From BOG-908 sp965198915 (GTDB lineage Bacteria > Pseudomonadota > Alphaproteobacteria > Acetobacterales > Acetobacteraceae), in assembly GCA_965198915.1 (NCBI GenBank), contig CBDAQC010000002.1, positions 868,001-932,000 of the forward strand: 64,000 nucleotides of DNA, written 5' to 3'. Below the pieces are notes generated by a model. The model saw nothing but the letters and a program-made list of their open reading frames with translations. It made no database searches and was not told where the DNA came from. The position numbers and the translations under genes are program-made. Shown here piece after piece: positions 58,800 through 64,000 of this stretch (its first letter is position 1; each line of letters starts with the position of its first letter).

Positions 58800-60622
58800 G
58801 ACCGTGCGGCCTGCCTTGCGATGTTGGGTAGCAGGGTGATCTGCGTCGCGGCGACCTCGCTTAGGGGCGCCTCGATGGTGCAGACCAGTCCGGACGCGTT
58901 GTTGAAATCGAGCTGCACGGTGCCGGCAAGGTCGTTCGGCAAGCCGCGCCGCATGAGCCAGGAGCCGAAGCCCTCGCGAACCGGCGGAGTGACGGCCGGG
59001 CCGCCGTTTTCCGTCCAGGTGAGGCGTAGCTGGGGTATCTCGTCCTGGCTCGTCAGCCAGTCGATAGTGATAGAGCCTTCGGGCCTGGACATTGCGCCAT
59101 GCTTGAGGGCGTTTGTCGCCAGCTCGTGCAAGCCCATGGACATGGTCTGCGCGGCTTTCGGACTAAGCCGCAGCTTTGGTCCGGAGATACGGAAACGCGG
59201 GTCCAGCAGCCCGCCATGCGGCGCCAGCACGACGGCGACCACGTCGTCCAGGAAGACGCCTTCCCACTTATCGCGGGTGAGCAGGTCATGCACCGCGGCC
59301 AGGCCCACGAGCCGGCTTACCAGGACCTGGCGCATCGCGGGGTCGCTGGTGCTCAGGGTCTTGACGACGATGGCCTGGACGATGCCGAGGGTGTTCTTCA
59401 CGCGGTGGTTTAGCTCGTCGACCATGAGGCGGAGGCGGGCTTCGACGCGTTTCTGTTCGGTGATTTCGATCGACACGCCGACCAGGCCGACCACGGCGCC
59501 AGTGGCATCGCGCAGCGGCGCCTTGGCCGAGGACCAGACACGCGCCGATCCGTCATCCTGGCCCACCAGTTCTTCGAGCTGCAGCGCCTGTCCGCTCTGC
59601 ATCAGCCGCCTGTCGTTCGCGACCACGGCGGCGGCCTGCAGGGAGTCCGGGAGGAACTCGAGGTCGGTCCGGCCCTGTACGTCTTCCCACGGCTTGCCGA
59701 TGACACCCAGCGCGGGCCGGTTGGCGAGCAGCATGCGGCCCTCGCGGTCCTTGGCGTAGATCATCGCCGGAGCGGTCTCGGCGATGGTGCTCAGCAGGGT
59801 GGCGGTCTTGCGGAAACGCTCTTCGGCAAGATGGCGGTCGGTGACGTCGATGAGCGCGCCGACGAGGCGGAGCCTGCCCCCCGAGACGAGCATGCCGGCC
59901 CGCGACATGATCCACCTCTCCGGCGCGTCCTTCCGCGACAGCCGGTATTCGGCGAAGTAGTTGGTCTGGTCCGGCGGTTGCGACCGGAAGCTCTGGCGTA
60001 TGTGGGCGGCGTCTTCCGGGCTGACCTGGGCCAGCCAGTTGTCGATGTGCATCGGCTGCCCGGTGTAGGGCAGGCCGAACAGCTGGTGCGCGCTGGCGGA
60101 GGCGCGCACCATGCAGGTGACCGGATCGAGCTCCCACGCGCCCACGCTGCCCTGGCCGAGCGCCGCGTCCATCTTGAGACGGCCGCTTTCGGCTTCCATC
60201 AGAGCGCGGCGCAGTGTCGAGGTTATCCAGACGATGAGGCCTGCGATCAGCACGAAAAGCAGCGTGCGGACGAGGCGCTGCGCCACCGGCATCGCGGCCG
60301 GCAAGCCGAGCGGCTCGGGACACAGGCAGAGGATTGCCAGGCCGATCAGGGTGGCGGCAAGCGTGGGCCCCGGGCCACAGAACAGCCCGGCGAGAAGCAG
60401 GGCCGCCGGCATGAGCAGCACGAGCGGCTGCATCGGCACCGCGGCGGAGATGAGGGCGTTCAGCGCTACCACGCCGAGGAAGCCGGCGATGGCGAAGACG
60501 TAGGTGCGACGGCTGCCCGGATACAGGATGTACGGTTTCCACCTCTGGCCGGCGAGTCCGGCCAGGCTATCCTTCGTTTCGAAGGCTTTGGCCCTCTGCG
60601 ACAGCTTCCGGGGACGCTTCAT
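58796..60622 (-). CDS. HWE/HisKA_2-type membrane histidine kinase with PAS domains
   Basis: A 608-aa sensor kinase. Residues 40-140 hold three to four membrane segments (FAIAGFLGVVALNALISAAV, LVLLMPAALLLAGLFCG, LFVLIAGLIVWITSTLRRAL), then two PAS domains (AWELDPVTCMVRASASAHQL; AMIYAKDREGRMLLANRPAL). The catalytic part starts VDELNHRVKNTLGIVQAIV, with phospho-acceptor His406, then LGLHELATNALKHGAMS and LTWTENGGPAVTPP typical of HWE kinases. Input signal unknown. Coupled to the receiver gene below it. Confidence 0.92.
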   Translation of the reverse strand: MKRPRKLSQRAKAFETKDSLAGLAGQRWKPYILYPGSRRTYVFAIAGFLGVVALNALISAAVPMQPLVLLMPAALLLAGLFCGPGPTLAATLIGLAILCLCPEPLGLPAAMPVAQRLVRTLLFVLIAGLIVWITSTLRRALMEAESGRLKMDAALGQGSVGAWELDPVTCMVRASASAHQLFGLPYTGQPMHIDNWLAQVSPEDAAHIRQSFRSQPPDQTNYFAEYRLSRKDAPERWIMSRAGMLVSGGRLRLVGALIDVTDRHLAEERFRKTATLLSTIAETAPAMIYAKDREGRMLLANRPALGVIGKPWEDVQGRTDLEFLPDSLQAAAVVANDRRLMQSGQALQLEELVGQDDGSARVWSSAKAPLRDATGAVVGLVGVSIEITEQKRVEARLRLMVDELNHRVKNTLGIVQAIVVKTLSTSDPAMRQVLVSRLVGLAAVHDLLTRDKWEGVFLDDVVAVVLAPHGGLLDPRFRISGPKLRLSPKAAQTMSMGLHELATNALKHGAMSRPEGSITIDWLTSQDEIPQLRLTWTENGGPAVTPPVREGFGSWLMRRGLPNDLAGTVQLDFNNASGLVCTIEAPLSEVAATQITLLPNIARQAARS

Positions 60623-60815
60623 CCTGATGATGTATAGTGTTAAAATTCACGGTGTCGCAACCAATACGAGCCGGATGGTCCGGGCGCGTAACTAGGTAAG
60701 GCGTATCCTGTGCTGCTTGCAGTACGGTCAGGCGGCGGGTGCGACAGGCTGGCGGTGTTAACCGGCTGTTCATCCGGGGCGCGCATCCTGAGACAAATCT
60801 CGAGGAAGTTGCGCC

Positions 60816-62759
60816 GTGGCGATCTCAGACAGGACACCGGAGGCCGTGGTTGCGGGGGGCACGGCGGTCGCGCTGTCCCAGTTGTTCAACCTGACGGGGC
60901 AGGCGGGCAGCGCACCCTACCTCGTGCTGTGCGGCCTGGACCGCGACGAATACACCGCGGGGGCTACCGGGCAGACCGGGCGCATCGACGGCTCGGCGTT
61001 CACCTCCATTGGCGGAGACGGGCGCGGGGACGGCATCGTCTTCACCTACCAGGCCAGCACCGGGCAATATGTCAGCGCCGCGTACGGCACGCTGGCGCAG
61101 GCGAGCTACGTCGCGTCCACGAGCCCGGGCGATGTGACCGACCTGTCGCTGTTCGCCACCGGCAACGCAGCGCTGGCGCAGGCCTATGCCGACAACGCCT
61201 ACGCGCTGATGCAGGCCGACGCGTCAGGGTTCCTGGGGTCGGCGACCGTCGTCACGTCGGGAGTGGCGGCGCGCGCCGGCGCGCCAGCCGCGGCGACACC
61301 TGACGGGATCGCTGCCGCCGCGGAAAGCTTCGTGGGCCAGGCCTGGAACATGGACGGCTGCTGGGTGCTGGCCAGCACCATCGCGGCAGAGGCCGGCGCG
61401 GCGCTGCCCGTGCAGAGCACGTCCGTGGGCTCGCCGGGCGCGGCCAACGGCGAATGGAGCGTGATCTATGATGGGCCGGTCAGCGCGAGCGGGCAGTGGC
61501 AGAACCTGGTCTCTACGGGAGACGTGGTCGTGTTCTCGCCCGCCGGCGGCGGCGGCCACATAACAACCTGCGTCTCCGGGTCCGGCAGCACGGCCCAGCT
61601 GATCGACAACATCACCTATGAGAGCGCGAGCGGCAGCATCGTCAATGCCGCGGGTGACGGCGATGCGGCGGATGTGCTGGTGGCGCCGGCGCATCCGGCA
61701 AGCCAGGAGTTCGCCGGGGTGAACCCTGGCAGCGTGGTGATCTATGCGCTGGACACGCCGGCCATCGCCGTGCCGCAGGCGGCGGTGAGTGCCGTCCTGG
61801 GCACGAAACTGGCGCTGGCCGGCTTCGTGCACGCGACGGACCCGGCCGGCCACGCGGTGACCGCCTATCAGCTCTATGACAGTCTGGCGGGGGCGAGCTT
61901 CGTTCTGGCGAACGGGGTTTCCGAGGCGGCGCGATCCGTGGCCGGTGCGATCACGGTGGCCTCGCTGGGCGGGGTTGGCCTGGCCTACACGCAGGCGGGG
62001 ACGGACACGCTGGAGGTGCGCGCAGAGAATGGCGCCTACTGGGGCGATTGGCAGGCGATCAGCGTAGGAGTGGGGGCGCCCAAGCCGGCGCCGCCGCGCG
62101 TGACCGTGCAGACGGCGAACCAGAGCTGGGCGCAGGGCAGCTCCGTGTCGCTCGTTCTGGCGGCGAACACCTTCACCGACCCGCAGGGGTTGAAACTGAG
62201 CTATGCGGCGAGCCTGGCTCACGGCGCCGCACTTCCGGCCTGGCTGGTCTTCGACCCGGCCACGCTCGGGTTTTCCGGAAAAGTGCCGGCGGGCGCGGCG
62301 AGCCTGCCCGTAACGGTGACGGCGACGGACAGCGCGGGGCTTTCCGCGTCCGAGACGTTCACTGCGACCGTGCCGGCGGCAGCGCCGGTGGTGGCTGTGC
62401 CGGTGGCCGGGCAAAGCTGGCTGGAAGGCGGGCAGATCGTGGACAAGCTGCCGGCCGGCACCTTCACCGACCCGCAGGGTCAGGCGCTGACGGTGAGAGC
62501 GAGCCTGGCCAGCGGGGCGGCGCTGCCGGCGTGGCTCAGCTTCTCGGCGGCGAACGACGCTTTCAGCGGGACGGCGCCGAAAATTGCCGAAAGCCTGGCG
62601 ATCAGGCTGACGGCTACGGACGTGTCCGGGCTGGCGGTGAGCGATGTGTTTACCGCGACCGTGGCGGCGGCCGCGAGTAGCGCTGCGGGTTTCGCCATGC
62701 GGTCTTCGGTGCCTGAGGTGGTGGTGGCGCATGCGCTGTTTGCGCATGTCGGGCGGTGA
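60816..62759 (+). CDS. Large surface/secreted protein with possible papain-like and CADG domains
   Basis: A 647-aa protein without a classical signal peptide. Residues 30-95 are Gly/Thr-rich. Residues 165-270 may be a papain-like (NlpC/P60-CHAP type) domain, with Cys182 in MDGCWVLAS and His248 in GGHITTCVSG spaced as a catalytic pair. Residues 330-420 are unassigned beta; two cadherin-like (CADG/putative Ig) repeats follow, each with TFTDPQG, then ASLAxGAALPAWLxF and FSGxxP. GTG at 60816 follows AGGAAG. Possibly exported by a type I or another signal-less route. Divergent from the HWE kinase gene. Confidence 0.7.
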   Translation: MAISDRTPEAVVAGGTAVALSQLFNLTGQAGSAPYLVLCGLDRDEYTAGATGQTGRIDGSAFTSIGGDGRGDGIVFTYQASTGQYVSAAYGTLAQASYVASTSPGDVTDLSLFATGNAALAQAYADNAYALMQADASGFLGSATVVTSGVAARAGAPAAATPDGIAAAAESFVGQAWNMDGCWVLASTIAAEAGAALPVQSTSVGSPGAANGEWSVIYDGPVSASGQWQNLVSTGDVVVFSPAGGGGHITTCVSGSGSTAQLIDNITYESASGSIVNAAGDGDAADVLVAPAHPASQEFAGVNPGSVVIYALDTPAIAVPQAAVSAVLGTKLALAGFVHATDPAGHAVTAYQLYDSLAGASFVLANGVSEAARSVAGAITVASLGGVGLAYTQAGTDTLEVRAENGAYWGDWQAISVGVGAPKPAPPRVTVQTANQSWAQGSSVSLVLAANTFTDPQGLKLSYAASLAHGAALPAWLVFDPATLGFSGKVPAGAASLPVTVTATDSAGLSASETFTATVPAAAPVVAVPVAGQSWLEGGQIVDKLPAGTFTDPQGQALTVRASLASGAALPAWLSFSAANDAFSGTAPKIAESLAIRLTATDVSGLAVSDVFTATVAAAASSAAGFAMRSSVPEVVVAHALFAHVGR

Positions 62760-62765
62760 GACTTG

Positions 62766-62926
62766 CGAGAAAGGAAGGCCTTCTTTTTTGAAAAAAAGAA
62801 GCAAAAAACTTTTGGCCGCTGTCCCGGAGTGTTGCGACGCGCGCTTTGTCGGGTTGGCACAATGTCGCAGATGCGGGGAGACAAAAGTTTTTTGGTTCTT
62901 TTTTTCAAAAAAGAACCGCTTGCTTA
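62766..62926. repeat. Family B repeat, facing pair between convergent genes
   Basis: Halves 62770-62818 (GGAAGGCCTTCTTTTTTGAA, then AAAGAAGCAAAAAACTTTTG) and 62870-62924 (ATGCGGGGAGACAAAAG, then TTTTTTGGTTCTTTTTTTC and AAAAAAGAACCGC). Here both outer ends face stop codons; the CADG-protein gene ends ten bases before the left half. Confidence 0.93.
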
Positions 62927-64000
62927 CTTTAATGCAGTAGCAAAACGCTCCAGGGCCCAGTCCACCTGCTCTGCCGTGATCACCAGCGGCGGTGCGATAC
63001 GTATGGTGTTGACGTGCGTCTCCTTGCACAGAACGCCGGATTTCTGCAGCGCCTTGCACACGGGCGCCGCGGCTTCGTGCAGTTCCACGGCGAGCATCAG
63101 GCCGCGGCCGCGGATTTCTCGCACGCGGGGCGAGGCGATAGCGCGCAGGCCGGCGAGCATGCGGGCGCCCTGGGCGGCGGCGTTTTCGATCATGCCTTCC
63201 TCGGTGAGCACGCGCAGGGCCATCCGCGCGATGGCGCAGGCGAGCGGGTTGCCGCCGAAGGTGCTGCCGTGCTCGCCGGGTTTGAGCACGCCCATGACTT
63301 CGGCGTTCGAGAGCACCGCGCTGATCGGGTAGAAGCCGCCGGACAGCGCCTTGCCCACGAGGGTCAGGTCGGCCTCGACGCGTTCATGTTCTTCGGCGAG
63401 GAGGCGGCCGGTGCGGCCCAGGCCGGTCTGGATCTCGTCGAGCACCATGACGACGCGGTTTGCGGTGCAGAGGCGGCGGACGGCGCGCAGGTAGCCGTCC
63501 GGCGGGATGATGACGCCGGCTTCGCCCTGTATGGGTTCGAGGAGGACGGCGACGGTGTTGGGCGTGATGGCTGCTTCGAGCGCTGCGGCGTCGCCATAGG
63601 GCACGACGACGAAGCCGGGGGCGAAGGGGCCGAAATCGGCGCGGCTGACCGGGTCTGTCGAGAAGCCGACGATGGCGAGCGTGCGGCCGTGGAAATTGGC
63701 GCCGCAGACGATGATTTCGGCCTGGTTTTCCGGCACGCCCTTGACCTGGTAGCCCCATTTGCGGGCGACTTTCAGGGCGGATTCCACGGCTTCGGCGCCG
63801 GAGTTCATCGGCAGGACGGCGCTGGTGCGGGTGAGCGCGCAGATCTCCTCGTAGAACAGGCCGAGCTGGTCGTTATGGAAGGCGCGCGAGGTGAGCGTGA
63901 GGCGGCCGGCCTGTTCGACCAGGGCGGTCAGGATGCGGGGGTGGCAGTGGCCCTGGTTGACGGCGGAGTAGGCGGACAGCGCGTCGAGGTAGCGGCGGCC
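62924..64000 (-). CDS. rocD: Ornithine aminotransferase (class III), partial
   Basis: The last 358 residues of a PLP-dependent class III aminotransferase; the N-terminus lies beyond the window. The visible part includes AVNQGHCHPRILTAL, SGAEAVESALKVARKWGY, IVCGANFHGRTLAIVGFSTD, EPIQGEAGVIIPPDGYL, VMVLDEIQTGLGRTG and the PLP lysine in TLVGKALSGGFYPISAVLSN, then HGSTFGGNPLACAI. These match ornithine-oxo-acid transaminase, which forms glutamate semialdehyde from ornithine. It ends FATALK at a stop next to a family B half. Confidence 0.92.
   Translation of the reverse strand, partial: GRRYLDALSAYSAVNQGHCHPRILTALVEQAGRLTLTSRAFHNDQLGLFYEEICALTRTSAVLPMNSGAEAVESALKVARKWGYQVKGVPENQAEIIVCGANFHGRTLAIVGFSTDPVSRADFGPFAPGFVVVPYGDAAALEAAITPNTVAVLLEPIQGEAGVIIPPDGYLRAVRRLCTANRVVMVLDEIQTGLGRTGRLLAEEHERVEADLTLVGKALSGGFYPISAVLSNAEVMGVLKPGEHGSTFGGNPLACAIARMALRVLTEEGMIENAAAQGARMLAGLRAIASPRVREIRGRGLMLAVELHEAAAPVCKALQKSGVLCKETHVNTIRIAPPLVITAEQVDWALERFATALK

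Noticed and set aside
25636..62926. Possible CRISPR array from the repeated AAAAGTTTTTTG boxes
   Set aside because: Copies are kilobases apart, lie in both orientations, and have no regular unique spacers; no cas genes are seen.

Overview
This window is about two-thirds G+C and looks like chromosome from an alphaproteobacterium, most likely the acetic-acid/acidophile group (Acetobacteraceae). The evidence is a lanthanide-type PQQ alcohol dehydrogenase cluster, the NDUFA12 - MlaD - DUF2155 neighbourhood typical of alphaproteobacteria, class II DAHP synthase, and two abundant intergenic repeat families. The family name is an inference from gene content; no search was run.

Layout. 1-8.9 kb: start of glpD (cut by the window edge), class II DAHP synthase, an LrgA/LrgB pair, a HAD phosphatase, a hybrid histidine kinase, a secreted CocE-type hydrolase and a RidA protein. 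9.2-14.0 kb: a minus-strand operon for branched-chain (valine-type) acyl-CoA catabolism: acyl-CoA dehydrogenase, 3-hydroxyisobutyryl-CoA hydrolase and enoyl-CoA hydratase, coupled to an ABC exporter. 14.4-15.3 kb: two small unknown genes. 15.4-20.6 kb: an exopolysaccharide cluster, with a Wza-like lipoprotein and two unknowns on one strand and an unknown plus a GT4 glycosyltransferase on the other. 20.7-25.3 kb: M61 peptidase, ferredoxin-NADP reductase, a secreted methyltransferase-like protein and trehalose phosphatase. 25.3-26.9 kb: tightly packed DUF2155, a 66-aa protein, MlaD and NDUFA12. 27.2-36.0 kb: a truncated ribonucleotide-reductase-like protein, a hydrolase/flavin reductase pair, DUF1989, a YqcI/GntA-type protein, TfoX, a DUF2778 (tlde1-like) group and other unknowns.

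36.3-37.6 kb is an AT-rich two-gene island (AlbA_2/Schlafen-type protein plus an unknown partner). It lies between two copies of one repeat sub-variant, beside a second, decayed match to the 3' end of the neighbouring helicase gene. 37.7-46.5 kb holds the ligase-associated DNA-repair trio (helicase, exonuclease, ATP-dependent ligase), split by an SDR / hydroxynitrile-lyase-like cupin / LysR module. 46.8-50.1 kb is xoxF-xoxJ-cytochrome c, followed by a receiver protein, tRNA-Ser(UGA), secreted proteins, a DUF885 hydrolase, a GST, the histidine-degradation genes hutF and hutI with a GNAT gene, an HWE kinase/receiver pair, a large CADG-domain protein with a possible papain-like domain, and part of an ornithine aminotransferase.

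Two repeat families run through the window. Family A is a GC-rich unit with inverted arms (six copies). Family B is an A/T-rich hairpin of about 50-60 bp (about 20 halves), often present as two facing halves that fill an intergenic space exactly. Its hairpin arms change in a compensated way between copies, and it is open in five of six reading frames, so gene starts and ends run into it at several loci.
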